Shown: positions 1 through 10,591 of the stretch, piece by piece
Numbering within the stretch: the stretch's first letter is position 1
How the letters are laid out: each line of letters begins with the position of its first letter
Origin: an uncultured Vibrio sp.
GTDB taxonomy: Bacteria; Pseudomonadota; Gammaproteobacteria; Enterobacterales; Vibrionaceae
DNA length: 64,000 nucleotides
Direction of reading: 5' to 3'
Assembly (NCBI GenBank): GCA_947504195.1
Contig: CANNGN010000005.1
Coordinates: forward strand, 62,001 to 126,000
The notes under the pieces: model-generated
What the model was told of the DNA's origin: nothing
Seen by the model: only the letters and a program-made list of their open reading frames with translations
The model's database searches: none
Made by a program: the position numbers and the translations under genes

Positions 1-39
1 ACTAACGTTGAATCCCGAATGTAAGAAGTGACCGATATT

Positions 40-67
40 AAGCAGCCCGAGTGGCTGCTTTTTGTTT
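40..67 (+). terminator. Intrinsic terminator of the gene upstream of the window
   Basis: The hairpin AGCAGCC/GGCTGCT is followed by a T tract. It lies just after an in-frame TAA at 22-24 that may end the preceding gene (in relatives cpxP precedes fieF). Too little of that gene is visible to call it. Confidence 0.75.
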
Positions 68-178
68 TTATTGAGCTTGATCAATGAGTTAATTTAATTC
101 GCTTTTTTTACCAATTAATTGATGAAGTTGTGCGGTAGATCTTTCTATAATGGTTCGAAATATAAAAGGAATTCAAAA

Positions 179-1096
179 ATGAATCAGAATGAATACGGTC
201 GTTTGGTGACATTGGCGGCATGGACAGCCACGGTGGTTGCCTCTTTGCTATTGATTATAAAAGTAGTGGCTTGGTGGTTTACAGGGTCAGTAAGTATGCT
301 CGCTTCTTTAGTTGACTCTATGCTTGATATCGCCGCATCAGTGGTCAATTTAATTGTCGTACGCTATTCATTACAACCTGCTGATCGTGAGCATGCTTTT
401 GGACATGGTAAGGCAGAGTCTATCGCCGCGTTAGCTCAAGCTATGTTTATTTCTGGTTCCGCCGTTTTCTTGATGTTGAATGGTGTTGAACGATTTTTTC
501 GCCCCCAGGAGTTAACCTCACCTGAGTTCGGTGTTGGTGTAAGTATGATTGCCATACTTTTGACTGGTGGGTTAGTTATATTTCAAAAGAAGGTCGTTAA
601 ACAAACCGGTAGTCAGGCGATAGCTGCAGACTCTTTGCATTACCAGACTGACCTCTATATGAATGCAGCTATCATGGTTGCACTTTGTTTAAGCTGGGTA
701 GGAATTGGTCAAGCTGATGCGGTTTTTGCCATGGGGATTGGTATTTATATCCTCTATAGTGCTTATGATATGGCTAAAGAAGCGGTTAATGTACTGCTTG
801 ATAAAAAACTGCCAGATGAGGAGATAGCGGAGATTCGTCAAATTTGCTTATCCGTAGATAAAGTTCTTGGTGTTCATGATTTAAGAACTCGATTATCAGG
901 CCCTGTTCGGTTTATTCAAATGCATTTAGAGCTCGACGACGATATGCCGTTAATTGAAGCGCATGATATTTCCGAAGAAGTAGAAAATTTACTCCTAGAA
1001 CGCTTCCCAAGTTCTGATGTCTTGGTGCATCACGACCCTTATTCAGTTATTTTGGGCCCCGAAAGAGCTGTTGAACTTAATGAGCCAAAAGCTTAA
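179..1096 (+). CDS. fieF: Cation-efflux pump FieF (CDF family)
   Basis: Inner-membrane divalent cation/proton antiporter exporting Fe2+ or Zn2+. The 305-residue protein has the length and hydrophobic pattern of the CDF family: Asp46 and Asp50 in the second membrane segment (DSMLD) and a HYQTD motif in the fifth form the usual transport site, followed by a cytosolic C-terminal domain. I start at the ATG at 179, with an AAAAGGA ribosome site 9 bp upstream and an N-terminus ([10 protein letters not shown]) like E. coli FieF. An ATG at 119 would add 20 residues the family lacks. As in E. coli it lies directly upstream of pfkA. Confidence 0.93.
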   Translation: MNQNEYGRLVTLAAWTATVVASLLLIIKVVAWWFTGSVSMLASLVDSMLDIAASVVNLIVVRYSLQPADREHAFGHGKAESIAALAQAMFISGSAVFLMLNGVERFFRPQELTSPEFGVGVSMIAILLTGGLVIFQKKVVKQTGSQAIAADSLHYQTDLYMNAAIMVALCLSWVGIGQADAVFAMGIGIYILYSAYDMAKEAVNVLLDKKLPDEEIAEIRQICLSVDKVLGVHDLRTRLSGPVRFIQMHLELDDDMPLIEAHDISEEVENLLLERFPSSDVLVHHDPYSVILGPERAVELNEPKA

Positions 1097-1348
1097 TTAA
1101 GTTCTGCTCATTGTCTTTTTTATCAGAAATAGCCCCGATTTCTGATATGAATCAACAAAAACCTACTATAATATTGCCATACTTCGTTCCAAATTGAGAA
1201 CTTATTCATCGATGCGAAATAAGAGTGGAAATTCTGCTCTAGCAAGGTAACATACGCGAATGAACAGGATAGTTCTCCACTCGTTTGCAACCAACGAGTA
1301 GATAAAAAATTATTATTTTTTTTGGGTTTCCCAAAATCGAGGGTGAGC

Positions 1349-2311
1349 ATGATTAAGAAAATCGGGATATTAACCAGCGGCGGCGATGCTCCTGGAATGA
1401 ATGCTGCGGTACGTGGTGTCGTACGTACAGCACTAAGTCAGGACCTGGAAGTCTATGGCGTTTACGATGGTTATTTGGGACTTTACGAAGATCGCATTGA
1501 GAAGCTCGATCGTTCTAGTGTATCTGACATCATTAACCGTGGCGGTACGTTCCTTGGTTCAGCGCGTTTTCCTGAATTTAAAGAAGAATCCATTCGCCAA
1601 GTCGCAATCGAAAACTTACAAAAACATGGCATCGAAGCGCTTGTTGTTGTAGGTGGTGATGGGTCTTACATGGGAGCTAAAAAGCTAACAGAAATGGGCT
1701 ATCCATGTATCGGATTACCGGGCACGATTGATAACGACATTGCCGGAACTGATTATACAATTGGTTACTTAACAGCATTAAATACAGTTATTGATGCTAT
1801 TGATCGTCTACGCGATACATCATCTTCTCACCAGCGTATTTCAATTGTTGAGATCATGGGGCGTCATTGTGGTGACCTGACTTTGATGGCAGCTATTGCG
1901 GGTGGGTGTGAGTATGTGATTACCCCAGAAACCGGCCTTGATATGGATGAGTTAATTTCAAATATCCAAGACGGTATCGCAAAAGGTAAGAAGCACGCCA
2001 TCATTGCGTTAACCGAACTAATGATGGATTCGACTGAATTGGCGGATGCGATTGAAAAAGCAACTGGCCGAGAGACTCGTGCTACGGTTCTAGGGCATAT
2101 TCAACGTGGTGGTCGCCCAACGGCATTTGACCGTGTACTTGCTTCCCGTATGGGTAATTACGCTGTCGACCTTTTACTTGCTGGTGAAGGTGGTCGTTGC
2201 GTGGGAATTCAAAAAGATGAATTGGTTCACCACGATATTATTGATGCGATCGAGCATATGAGACGCCCTGTACGTCACGACCTATTCAAAGTCGCGGAAG
2301 ATTTGTTTTAA
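1349..2311 (+). CDS. pfkA: 6-phosphofructokinase I
   Basis: Converts fructose 6-phosphate and ATP to fructose 1,6-bisphosphate in glycolysis. The 320 residues match the bacterial ATP-PFK length. Visible motifs are the N-terminal [12 protein letters not shown] nucleotide loop, GGDGS, and the catalytic TIDND loop. The start at 1349 gives [12 protein letters not shown] exactly as in E. coli PfkA and has GAGGGTGAG just upstream. It converges on glpX, which catalyses the opposing reaction, with a shared terminator between them. Confidence 0.96.
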   Translation: MIKKIGILTSGGDAPGMNAAVRGVVRTALSQDLEVYGVYDGYLGLYEDRIEKLDRSSVSDIINRGGTFLGSARFPEFKEESIRQVAIENLQKHGIEALVVVGGDGSYMGAKKLTEMGYPCIGLPGTIDNDIAGTDYTIGYLTALNTVIDAIDRLRDTSSSHQRISIVEIMGRHCGDLTLMAAIAGGCEYVITPETGLDMDELISNIQDGIAKGKKHAIIALTELMMDSTELADAIEKATGRETRATVLGHIQRGGRPTAFDRVLASRMGNYAVDLLLAGEGGRCVGIQKDELVHHDIIDAIEHMRRPVRHDLFKVAEDLF

Positions 2312-2347
2312 TCTTCTTGTTCTATATAGAAGAAAGAATCTGATATT

Positions 2348-2376
2348 AAAAAAGACCGCTTTTTGCGGTCTTTTTT
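2348..2376. terminator. Bidirectional terminator between pfkA and glpX
   Basis: Stem AAAGACCGC/GCGGTCTTT with a 5-nt loop, flanked by A6 on one side and T6 on the other, so it can serve both convergent genes. Confidence 0.85.
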
Positions 2377-2401
2377 ATTTAGAGTTTAAATCGGCCATTA
2401 C

Positions 2402-3409
2402 TCAGAGAATGATTTCGCGCTCTTCACTGTCTTTACGATCAAGATAATGAATCGATTTAACACGGCGAATGGTACGGCAGCGTCCTCGAATCAGCAGTGT
2501 TTCTGTTGTCGCGATATTGCCTTTACGAGTTATTCCTTCCAGTAAATCACCTTTGGTAATACCGGTGGCAGAAAAGATAACATTGTCACTGCTTACCATA
2601 TCTTCCATATGCAGTACTTTTCTTGCTTCAACTCCCATTTCGGAACAGCGCTGAAGTTCAAGTTCACCGTGCTTACGGTTTTCGGCATTATCTTCTTTAA
2701 CTTCATGGCGAGGAAGTAAGCGACCTTGCATATCGCCATCCAGTGCACGGATAACTGCTGCTGAAATAACTCCTTCAGGTGCGCCACCAATGCAATACAT
2801 CATGTCGACTTCACTGTCTGGCATACAGGTTAAAATCGATGCGGCAACATCACCGTCTGGCACTGCGAAGACTCTTACACCCATCTCTTGCATTGCAGCA
2901 ATGGTTTCATCGTGACGTGGTTTGGCTAATGTAATGACAACCAGTTCTTGGAGTGATTTACCGAGAGCTTGAGCCACCGTAGTTAGGTTCTCGGTAAGTG
3001 GTTTCTCTAGGTCGATACAACCTTTTGCTCCAGGACCAACCACCAACTTTTCCATGTACATATCGGGTGCTTTTAGAAAACTGCCTTTTTCCGCAGCGGC
3101 AAGAACAGCTAAGGCATTTGACTGTCCCATCGCGGTCATGCGAGTTCCTTCAATTGGGTCAACCGCAATATCGACAGCATCACCACCTAGTCCGACTTTT
3201 TCGCCGATAAAGAGCATTGGTGCATCGTCAATTTCACCTTCGCCGATGACGATTTCGCCTTCGATTTCGGTCTTGTTAAGTAGACTACGCATTACTTCGA
3301 CTGCGGCACCATCGGCGGCGTTTTTATCACCACGGCCTAACCATTTGTATCCAGCTAATGCTGCGCCTTCGGTGACGCGTGAAAAGGACATCGCTAAATC
3401 GCGCTTCAT
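2402..3409 (-). CDS. glpX: Fructose-1,6-bisphosphatase class II
   Basis: Gluconeogenic enzyme hydrolysing fructose 1,6-bisphosphate to fructose 6-phosphate. The 335-residue sequence is very similar to E. coli GlpX throughout, including GEGEIDDAPML, the DPIEGT metal/substrate motif and the C-terminal IHYLDRKD. I use the internal ATG giving MKRDLAMSFSRVTE, the family N-terminus. The longer reading frame would add 14 residues. It stands alone here rather than in a glpFKX operon. Confidence 0.95.
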   Translation of the reverse strand: MKRDLAMSFSRVTEGAALAGYKWLGRGDKNAADGAAVEVMRSLLNKTEIEGEIVIGEGEIDDAPMLFIGEKVGLGGDAVDIAVDPIEGTRMTAMGQSNALAVLAAAEKGSFLKAPDMYMEKLVVGPGAKGCIDLEKPLTENLTTVAQALGKSLQELVVITLAKPRHDETIAAMQEMGVRVFAVPDGDVAASILTCMPDSEVDMMYCIGGAPEGVISAAVIRALDGDMQGRLLPRHEVKEDNAENRKHGELELQRCSEMGVEARKVLHMEDMVSSDNVIFSATGITKGDLLEGITRKGNIATTETLLIRGRCRTIRRVKSIHYLDRKDSEEREIIL

Positions 3410-3688
3410 GTTGACTCCAATAAACCTAAACGTTGTGGCAAATTTTAGCATAACACGAGTTAATCGTCGGTGAATTTGTCCGCGTACAATTGTATTTAAT
3501 CAAAGATCTATGGAATAAAAGGGAGAGCAAACAGTAGGTAGGTCAACATCGTGTAAAATACGTTGAATTTTTAAGCGAATGGTATCATTTTTTCAATATA
3601 GCGCGTGTGTCTCGTGCGTTGGCTGAGTAGAATGAGGCGATTGAGTGAAAATGCGTTCACATTGATGAATTAGAAAAAGGGAATAAGC

Positions 3689-3931
3689 ATGTCTTTTGAA
3701 GTGTTAGAAAAACTAGAAGCAAAAATTCAAACTGCTGTAGATACGATTGCATTGCTTCAGATGGAAGTTGAAGAGCTAAAAGAAGCAAAGCAAACATTGC
3801 AAACTGAAGCGGCAGAGTTAAATTCTGGCCGTGCAGCGCTAGAGCAGAAAGTTCAACAAGTTGAGCAAGAGCATGCTCAGTGGCAAGAGCGCATTCGTAC
3901 ACTACTTGGCAAAATGGATGACGTAGAATAA
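3689..3931 (+). CDS. zapB: Cell division protein ZapB
   Basis: Small cytosolic coiled-coil protein that joins ZapA and the FtsZ ring and helps position the divisome. All 80 residues are predicted coiled coil (heptads of Leu, Ile, Val with many Glu, Lys, Gln), beginning [20 protein letters not shown] as in the family. An AAAGGGAATA ribosome site lies upstream. It is monocistronic, ending in a shared terminator with metF. Confidence 0.93.
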   Translation: MSFEVLEKLEAKIQTAVDTIALLQMEVEELKEAKQTLQTEAAELNSGRAALEQKVQQVEQEHAQWQERIRTLLGKMDDVE

Positions 3932-3967
3932 TCGTCGTACTATTTTGAACAGCTGTGACTGTAAAAC

Positions 3968-4002
3968 AAAGGCCGATGAATAGATTCATCGGCCTTTGTT
4001 TT
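3968..4002. terminator. Bidirectional terminator between zapB and metF
   Basis: Strong perfect stem AAAGGCCGATGAA/TTCATCGGCCTTT followed by T-rich sequence on the + strand. A-rich sequence on the other side allows use by metF. Confidence 0.85.
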
Positions 4003-4027
4003 TATATAAGTGCTGTTGTCTGAGCGT

Positions 4028-4951
<924 letters not shown>

Positions 4952-4985
4952 TTATACGTGTATTGTCTAACTCATGCATATATTT

Positions 4986-5001
4986 AGACGTCTATATGTC
5001 C
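4986..5001 (-). promoter_or_regulatory. MetJ operator of metF (two tandem met boxes)
   Basis: Adjacent 8-mers AGACGTCT (perfect consensus) and ATATGTCC, 68-83 bp upstream of the metF start. MetJ binds two or more such 8-bp boxes cooperatively. The same pair occurs before metB. Confidence 0.8.
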
Positions 5002-5095
5002 AAAGAATGTCTTGAAATGAATTTAATGTCAATAATCAAAACATGAATTATCTTCATGATAGAAATGAGCATTTTTCACATGAGCGACAGCTTCT

Positions 5096-5126
5096 CCAAT
5101 ACAGCGCTAAACTAGCACTGTATTGG
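5096..5126. repeat. Inverted repeat downstream of metL
   Basis: CCAATACAG and CTGTATTGG are separated by 13 nt, just beyond the metL stop. No T tract follows on the metL strand, so it may be an mRNA 3'-end stabilising hairpin or a weak terminator. Confidence 0.4.
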
Positions 5127-5138
5127 AAGTTGAAAGGA

Positions 5139-7544
5139 TTATAATAGACTTGCTAAGCGATTGATATCTGATTGAATTGCGCCTGCTGTTACGTCTCTTC
5201 CTGCTCCTGGACCTTGGATAATTAATGGATTGTCTTTATACCATTTACTTTCAATCGCAAAGATATTATCACAAGGCAAAAGGTTGGCGAGAGCATGCTC
5301 TTGCGGCAAGGCTTCGATCCCTACAGTTGCTTCTCCCGTTTTCTCTAGCCGAGCAACATAGCGCAATACTTGACCTTCTTGCTGTGCTTCTTCTAATCGT
5401 GATGATAGCTGCTGATCAAGTATCTCAGCATTATCTAAGAAGTCATCTAAGGATAAAGAGCGCAACTCGTCCGGTACTAAAGACTCAACGCTTACCGATT
5501 CAGGCTCAATATTGAGTCCAGACTCACGAGTAAGGATGACTAATTTACGCATCACATCGGAACCATCGAGGTCATTACGAGGGTCTGGTTCGGTTAATCC
5601 CTGTTGCCACGCCAGTTCAACCAATTGGCTAAATGGAATAGAACCATCGTATTGCTGGAATAACCAAGATAATGTTCCAGAGAAAATACCAGAAAGCGCA
5701 ACGATGCTATCTCCACTTTCGCGCAAATCACGTAACGTATGATTAATTGGAAGCCCTGCACCAACTGTTGCGTTGTAGAACCAGTGACGGCCAATTTTTT
5801 CAAATGCCTCTTTTACGTGGTAGTAGTTTTCACTCGATGCTGAACCTGCGATTTTATTGGCTGAAATCAGATGGATTCCTTGTTCTGCTATCTCAGCATA
5901 GTGCGCGGACAACTCTTTGCTTGCCGTGACATCGAGAACAATGACTTCGTCGTAACCTTTGATACTCCCCAAACGCTGAAGCCATTCTAAGCCATTATGT
6001 GCGATAGAATGTTCGGCAAAACTGGCAATGGCTTTTGCAGCATCAATTCCTGTGTGATCGAACCAATAGCCTTTGCTTGCAGATACGGCGACCAGTTCGA
6101 AATTCATACCGTGACGTTTTTCAAGCTCTTGTTTTTGTTGTGAGAACAACTCCAACCAATTTGAGCCAATGTTCCCTTTTCCACACAGTGCGAGAGCGAC
6201 TCGCTTTTGCGCTTGAAATAATTGAGCGTGAATTGATTTGACCAGTGGTGCAAGGTCAGTTCGACGCATGATCGCGACTAAACTAAACCCAGATTCTGCA
6301 AAGAACTCTATCGGGGCAGTGTTGAGTTGCTGATAGAAGCCAAAACAATGATTTGGATTTTTGGTTACCCCAGCGCCTACTGCTGCGATCATGGTATAGC
6401 CTTCACGCAGAATTGTTTCAGCTTCGATCGCGATATCTTGTAAATAATGAAGAGCTTCAGCTGCAATCTCGGCAGTATAAGCCAAACGTAAGCGAGATTG
6501 GTCGACTTGACACTCCATAGCTAAAGGCATTAGCTGGGCACGTTTCAGTTGCTCGATAACATTGTGTTTTAAGCGTTCAAAGTCGTGACCGTGTGGAAAT
6601 GCTAGATCGATGATCATCACCTCTTTTAGTGAAGTAATGATTTTTGCGCCACGTCCGGAGGCCAATACGCGTTCGATATGAGTCGATCCGGATTCAGGTG
6701 AGTAGCTGCAACGTAAATGGAGGTCAATTGCGCTTTGGGAGACTGGCTGCAATGTACGGCTGTGAAGAACTGGAGCCGCGAGTCGTGCTAATTCACTTGC
6801 TTCGTCAAGGCGCAACAAAGGTAGTAAGCATGCGTCATCGACAATGCGAGGGTCTGCACTATAGACACCCGCGACATCACTCCAGATCGTGACTCGGTCA
6901 ACCTCAGCAAGGGCTCCAATAATAGTAGCTGAATAGTCAGAACCATTACGTCCTAATAATACCGTAGTGCCGAGTTCGTCTTGGGCAATGAAACCGGTAA
7001 AAATGATGCGCTGATGTGCGTGTTGAACCAGAATCTCTTTGAGCAATGGATATGACTTGGCGCGATCCACTTCTGGTTGAGCGACATTAGGTGCGCGTAA
7101 GAAGTTGCGTGAATCTTGGGCGCACGCTGGCATCTCTTGTTGATTCAGTAGTGCTGCCAATAAACGAGATGACCAAACTTCACCATGAGCAAGGACGGTC
7201 GCGCGCTCAAATGGCGTAGACGCGTCTATAAGGCTGTATAGTGCATCGATTTCATCAAGCAATTGCGCCGTTAATTTCTGCGCATGCTCTTGGTCAAGCA
7301 AGTCGTTGATCAGATCTAATTGGAACTTTTTTACACCGTTCAGTTGTTGGTGCGCTTCTTCATTGTCTGAGGAAACAAGCTCTACAAATTTAATCAATTG
7401 ATTGGTGGTTTTTCCTGCAGCAGATACGACGATTAAATCGTGACTTTTTGAGTGTTCTTTTAGCAAGGTTGCCACTCGGCGATAACAGTCTGGATCGGCC
7501 AAACTGCTGCCGCCAAATTTGTGCAAATGACGTGCAGAAAGCAT
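5139..7544 (-). CDS. metL: Bifunctional aspartokinase II / homoserine dehydrogenase II
   Basis: Catalyses the first and third steps from aspartate toward methionine. Of 801 residues, roughly 1-300 form the kinase (KFGGSSLAD near the N-terminus), about 300-450 a regulatory region, and about 455-801 the homoserine dehydrogenase (LCGKGNIGSNW nucleotide loop, then ISANKIAG). The metB stop and metL start overlap by one base (TAATG), so the two are translationally coupled in a MetJ-controlled operon. E. coli MetL is similar in length (810). Position after metB distinguishes it from ThrA. Confidence 0.95.
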   Translation of the reverse strand: MLSARHLHKFGGSSLADPDCYRRVATLLKEHSKSHDLIVVSAAGKTTNQLIKFVELVSSDNEEAHQQLNGVKKFQLDLINDLLDQEHAQKLTAQLLDEIDALYSLIDASTPFERATVLAHGEVWSSRLLAALLNQQEMPACAQDSRNFLRAPNVAQPEVDRAKSYPLLKEILVQHAHQRIIFTGFIAQDELGTTVLLGRNGSDYSATIIGALAEVDRVTIWSDVAGVYSADPRIVDDACLLPLLRLDEASELARLAAPVLHSRTLQPVSQSAIDLHLRCSYSPESGSTHIERVLASGRGAKIITSLKEVMIIDLAFPHGHDFERLKHNVIEQLKRAQLMPLAMECQVDQSRLRLAYTAEIAAEALHYLQDIAIEAETILREGYTMIAAVGAGVTKNPNHCFGFYQQLNTAPIEFFAESGFSLVAIMRRTDLAPLVKSIHAQLFQAQKRVALALCGKGNIGSNWLELFSQQKQELEKRHGMNFELVAVSASKGYWFDHTGIDAAKAIASFAEHSIAHNGLEWLQRLGSIKGYDEVIVLDVTASKELSAHYAEIAEQGIHLISANKIAGSASSENYYHVKEAFEKIGRHWFYNATVGAGLPINHTLRDLRESGDSIVALSGIFSGTLSWLFQQYDGSIPFSQLVELAWQQGLTEPDPRNDLDGSDVMRKLVILTRESGLNIEPESVSVESLVPDELRSLSLDDFLDNAEILDQQLSSRLEEAQQEGQVLRYVARLEKTGEATVGIEALPQEHALANLLPCDNIFAIESKWYKDNPLIIQGPGAGRDVTAGAIQSDINRLASLL

Positions 7545-8710
7545 TAACGGTTCTCCTCGACCACGGCAAAGGCTCGATCGAGATCGGCAATCAAATCGTC
7601 AGCGTCTTCTAAACCAATGGACAAACGCAACAGTTGAAGAGATACCCCCGCCGTTGCAAGCGCTTCTTCGCCCATTGCTCGGTGTGTCATTGTTGCTGGA
7701 TGACAAATCAAGCTTTCAACACCGCCAAGTGATTCAGCGAGAGAGAAAAGCTTAAGTTCGCCAACGAATTGTTGTAACTCTTCATAACTTCCACCAAATT
7801 CAAAGCTCAACATTGAGCCAAATCCTGCTTGCTGTTTTTTTGCGATCTCGTGACCTGGATGATCGGGTAAGCTCGGGTGATAAATTTCGCTAATTTGTGG
7901 CTGCTCAAGTAAATAGCTGAGTACTTTAGCCGCGCCTTCTTCATGGCTGCGCATTCTTGAACCAAGAGTGCGCACGCCACGTAGTGTCATGTAGCTGTCA
8001 AATGGTGTTCCGGTTGAACCTAAGCAATTTCCCCACCATGCAAGATCTTCGGCATCTTGCTTCGATTTACAAATGACAACCCCACCAATGACATCAGAGT
8101 GACCATTAATGAATTTGGACGTGGAATGAATAACAAAATCGGCACCGAGTGAAAGTGGTTGTTGAAAAATCGGTGATAAAAACGTGTTATCAACCGCAAC
8201 TAATGCACCAACGGCTTTTGCTTGCTTGCAAATTTTCTCTATATCAACGACACGAAGCAGTGGATTCGATGGTGTTTCTAATAGGACGAGTTTTGGCTGT
8301 TTCGCCATGGCGTCTGCTACGGCTTGATCATCACATTGGTCGACAAATTCAACCTTGAAATCCCCTTTGTTCGCACGAGAATTGAATAAGCGGTAGGTGC
8401 CACCATAACAATCATGAGGTGCGACAATAAGATCGCCAGGACTTAGAAATGCTGAGGCCCATAAGTTGATTGCCGAGGTTCCACAATTGGTGACAATCGC
8501 GCCTTCTCCACCTTCTAGATCGGCTAAGGCTGTTTCCAATAAGCCACGATTAGGGTTGCCCGAACGAGTATAATCATATTTAGGCACTTCACCGAATGCA
8601 GGAAAACCATAATTGGTTGTGAGATAAATCGGTGGGACAACCGCATGATATTGCGAATCGGATTCGATGCCAGTGCGAACCGCAATTGTCGCGGGCTTAC
8701 GAGGTGCCAT
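7544..8710 (-). CDS. metB: Cystathionine gamma-synthase
   Basis: PLP enzyme joining O-succinylhomoserine and cysteine to make cystathionine. The 388 residues show the Cys/Met metabolism PLP fold: YTRSGNPNR, DNTF, and HSTSK carrying the PLP lysine near residue 200. The start at MAPRKPATIAVRTG has AAGGAA just upstream and matches E. coli MetB; the upstream extension in frame is not conserved. It is first in metBL and divergent from its repressor gene metJ. Confidence 0.94.
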   Translation of the reverse strand: MAPRKPATIAVRTGIESDSQYHAVVPPIYLTTNYGFPAFGEVPKYDYTRSGNPNRGLLETALADLEGGEGAIVTNCGTSAINLWASAFLSPGDLIVAPHDCYGGTYRLFNSRANKGDFKVEFVDQCDDQAVADAMAKQPKLVLLETPSNPLLRVVDIEKICKQAKAVGALVAVDNTFLSPIFQQPLSLGADFVIHSTSKFINGHSDVIGGVVICKSKQDAEDLAWWGNCLGSTGTPFDSYMTLRGVRTLGSRMRSHEEGAAKVLSYLLEQPQISEIYHPSLPDHPGHEIAKKQQAGFGSMLSFEFGGSYEELQQFVGELKLFSLAESLGGVESLICHPATMTHRAMGEEALATAGVSLQLLRLSIGLEDADDLIADLDRAFAVVEENR

Positions 8711-8893
8711 AATAATTCCTTCCTTTTGACATGAGAACGTCACCGCCGAGGTGGCGGGTTGAGGGCAATATTTTACCTTTTCTGATCACAAGTTGCAGTG
8801 GCATTAAAGATAAATTTTTATACCGTTTAACGATTGCTTGGATCGACTGTTTATCAAAACGGTATTTATGGCTATTTTAATAACAATTAATTC

Positions 8894-8925
8894 GGACGTC
8901 AACACTTCTAGACGTCTATATGTCT
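8894..8925. promoter_or_regulatory. MetJ operator array between metB and metJ
   Basis: Four 8-bp units lie in perfect register: GGACGTCA, ACACTTCT, AGACGTCT, ATATGTCT. The third is the exact met-box consensus. Tandem arrays of this sort bind MetJ-SAM cooperatively and would control both metBL and metJ. Confidence 0.85.
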
Positions 8926-8999
8926 TTGCTTATAGCAGTAAGAAACGCTAGAATTAACCTCAATTTTTGAATCAGAATTATTGGCAAAGAGGGTGTGGT

Positions 9000-9323
9000 A
9001 TGGCCGAGTGGAATGGAGACTATATTAGTCCATACGCTGAACATGGTAAAAAGAATGAGCAAGTAAAGAAGATTACGGTTTCTATCCCTTTGAAAGTACT
9101 CAAAGTATTGACCGATGAACGTACTCGCCGCCAAGTAAATAACTTGCGTCATGCGACCAACAGTGAACTATTGTGCGAAGCTTTCCTTCATGCTTATACC
9201 GGGCAACCTCTACCAACCGACGAGGATTTGCGTAAAGATCGCCCCGATGATATACCTGTTGAAGCAAAAGCTTTAATGACTGAAATGGGCATTTCGTTTG
9301 AAGCGTACGACGAAGAGTTCTGA
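9000..9323 (+). CDS. metJ: Methionine repressor MetJ
   Basis: Ribbon-helix-helix repressor that uses S-adenosylmethionine as corepressor. The 107 residues are nearly identical to E. coli MetJ over the first 85 ([20 protein letters not shown] supplies the DNA-contacting beta strand). The C-terminal tail differs (EAYDEEF). The start at 9000 gives [16 protein letters not shown]; an upstream in-frame ATG is rejected because the family starts here. It is divergent from metBL across the operator array. Confidence 0.97.
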   Translation: MAEWNGDYISPYAEHGKKNEQVKKITVSIPLKVLKVLTDERTRRQVNNLRHATNSELLCEAFLHAYTGQPLPTDEDLRKDRPDDIPVEAKALMTEMGISFEAYDEEF

Positions 9324-9360
9324 TTCAATAAAGCCTGAAATTTAAAACCACATTTTTTAA

Positions 9361-9394
9361 AACACCCAAGCTATCGATGTTATGGGTGTTTTTT
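9361..9394 (+). terminator. metJ terminator
   Basis: Stem ACACCCA/TGGGTGT with a 14-nt loop followed by T6. It sits between convergent metJ and the MarR-family gene. Confidence 0.75.
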
Positions 9395-9407
9395 ATTGTG
9401 TATTTAA

Positions 9408-9845
9408 TTATTGTGAACTTAATTTTTGATACAACCGCTCAGTAAGTGCTTTTAATTCCAATGCCTCTTCTATTGGCATATTAATCTGGCAAGCCAATTC
9501 TTTGGGAACACTTGCGGCCTGTTGCTGTAAGCTCCTACCATTTTTTGATACTTTCAATATCGTTTGCCTCGAGTCTTGCTCGGACTTTACTTTTTCAATC
9601 AAAAGTTTGGTTTCTAATCGTTTTATGATTGGCGTGAGAGTTCCAGCATCTAGGCGAGTACGTTCCACTAGGCGTTTAATGATGACACCATCCTCCTCCC
9701 ACAATGCCAGCATAACGAGATACTGCGGGTAGGTGAGATCCAATTTGTCTAACAAAGGGCGATACGCTCGGATTAATGCATTGTTCGCAGAGTAAAGCGA
9801 ATGGCAAATTTGGTTATCGAGTTTTAACTCTTTTGGCGTGTTCAT
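9408..9845 (-). CDS. OhrR-like MarR-family transcriptional regulator
   Basis: Cytosolic dimeric winged-helix regulator of 145 residues. The N-terminus has a lone conserved cysteine (NQICHSLYSANNAL, Cys14) in the place where OhrR proteins carry the peroxide-sensing cysteine, and LVERTRLDAGTLTPIIKRLE is the recognition helix region. No ohr peroxidase gene is adjacent. The divergent neighbour encodes a DUF1499 protein, and two near-identical palindromes lie between them. OhrR-type sensing is therefore inferred from Cys14 only; another MarR ligand is possible. Confidence 0.85.
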   Translation of the reverse strand: MNTPKELKLDNQICHSLYSANNALIRAYRPLLDKLDLTYPQYLVMLALWEEDGVIIKRLVERTRLDAGTLTPIIKRLETKLLIEKVKSEQDSRQTILKVSKNGRSLQQQAASVPKELACQINMPIEEALELKALTERLYQKLSSQ

Positions 9846-9871
9846 GAAGTGTCCTATTGTTTATCTGAAAC

Positions 9872-9936
9872 TATTTTGTGCGCAAAGCATTGACATGTCA
9901 AACTACAAAGCGCATTATTTTGTGCACAAAGTAATT
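9872..9936. promoter_or_regulatory. Two palindromic operator candidates for the MarR/OhrR-like regulator
   Basis: TTTGTGCACAAA (9919-9930, perfect palindrome) and TTTGTGCGCAAA (9875-9886, one pair imperfect) are 44 bp apart, each inside a longer match TATTTTGTGC.CAAAG. They lie between the divergent regulator and DUF1499 genes, where an autoregulatory operator is expected. Confidence 0.6.
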
Positions 9937-9971
9937 GTTTATTAGAGATACCGATGAAAGGGAACAAAATC

Positions 9972-10421
9972 ATGACTACTATTCTGATCGTCATTGCCGC
10001 ATTTATTGCCATAAATTTTGGTCGAATTTACTATCAAAATAATCAAGCTCCTGAATTAGGTGTCAAAAATGGTCAATTTACACCGCTAAGTAGCAAGCCG
10101 AATAATGTCTCAACTCAAGCTGAAACCGAAGACAAAAAAGTGGCACCACTCCCGGTAAAAGCGTCGACAAGTGCGACGATGGAAGCCTTAAAACAGGCGG
10201 TAAGCGAATATGGTAAAGCGGAGATTGAAGAAGAAAGTGACACTTACCTGTATGTTATTTTTACTACCGATCTGATGAAGTATCGTGACGATGTTGAGTT
10301 TTGGATTGATGAAGCAAACGGTGTTGTGCATTTTCGTTCTGCAAGCCGAGCAGGGTATTCAGATATGGGCTTAAACCGTAAACGTTATGAAGCGCTCGCC
10401 GCACTGTACGCAGAAAAATAA
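9972..10421 (+). CDS. Membrane-anchored DUF1499 protein
   Basis: Function unknown. About 149 residues: one N-terminal hydrophobic helix (TTILIVIAAFIAINFG), a low-complexity linker to about residue 65, then a DUF1499 domain with its characteristic core (DDVEFWIDEA, VVHFRSASRAGYSDMG, NRKR). The topology suggests an inner-membrane anchor with the domain outside. The ATG at 9972 has an AAAGGGA site 8 bp away; the ATG at 9954 adds six residues and is less well placed. It is divergent from the OhrR-like gene and probably under its control. Confidence 0.82.
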   Translation: MTTILIVIAAFIAINFGRIYYQNNQAPELGVKNGQFTPLSSKPNNVSTQAETEDKKVAPLPVKASTSATMEALKQAVSEYGKAEIEEESDTYLYVIFTTDLMKYRDDVEFWIDEANGVVHFRSASRAGYSDMGLNRKRYEALAALYAEK

Positions 10422-10591
10422 GCGAAAGGCACGACTGAATTTCATTGGTTTAATTTAATCGAAACAAATTAAACCAATGGCTTTTGTCCCTATTCATAAT
10501 CAAGTAAACTGCGCGAGTTGTCTTGCTCGTTTGGTTTTTTACACACTTCCTCTCGGGTTGCTTACCACTTAGCTCGAAATTCGAGGAATTC

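Noticed and set aside
1123..1350. 75-codon minus-strand frame between fieF and pfkA
   Set aside because: No family resemblance or ribosome site. It lies over the pfkA promoter region.
3054..3473. 139-codon + strand frame opposite glpX
   Set aside because: It is antisense to strongly conserved glpX codons, has no ribosome site and no recognisable motif.
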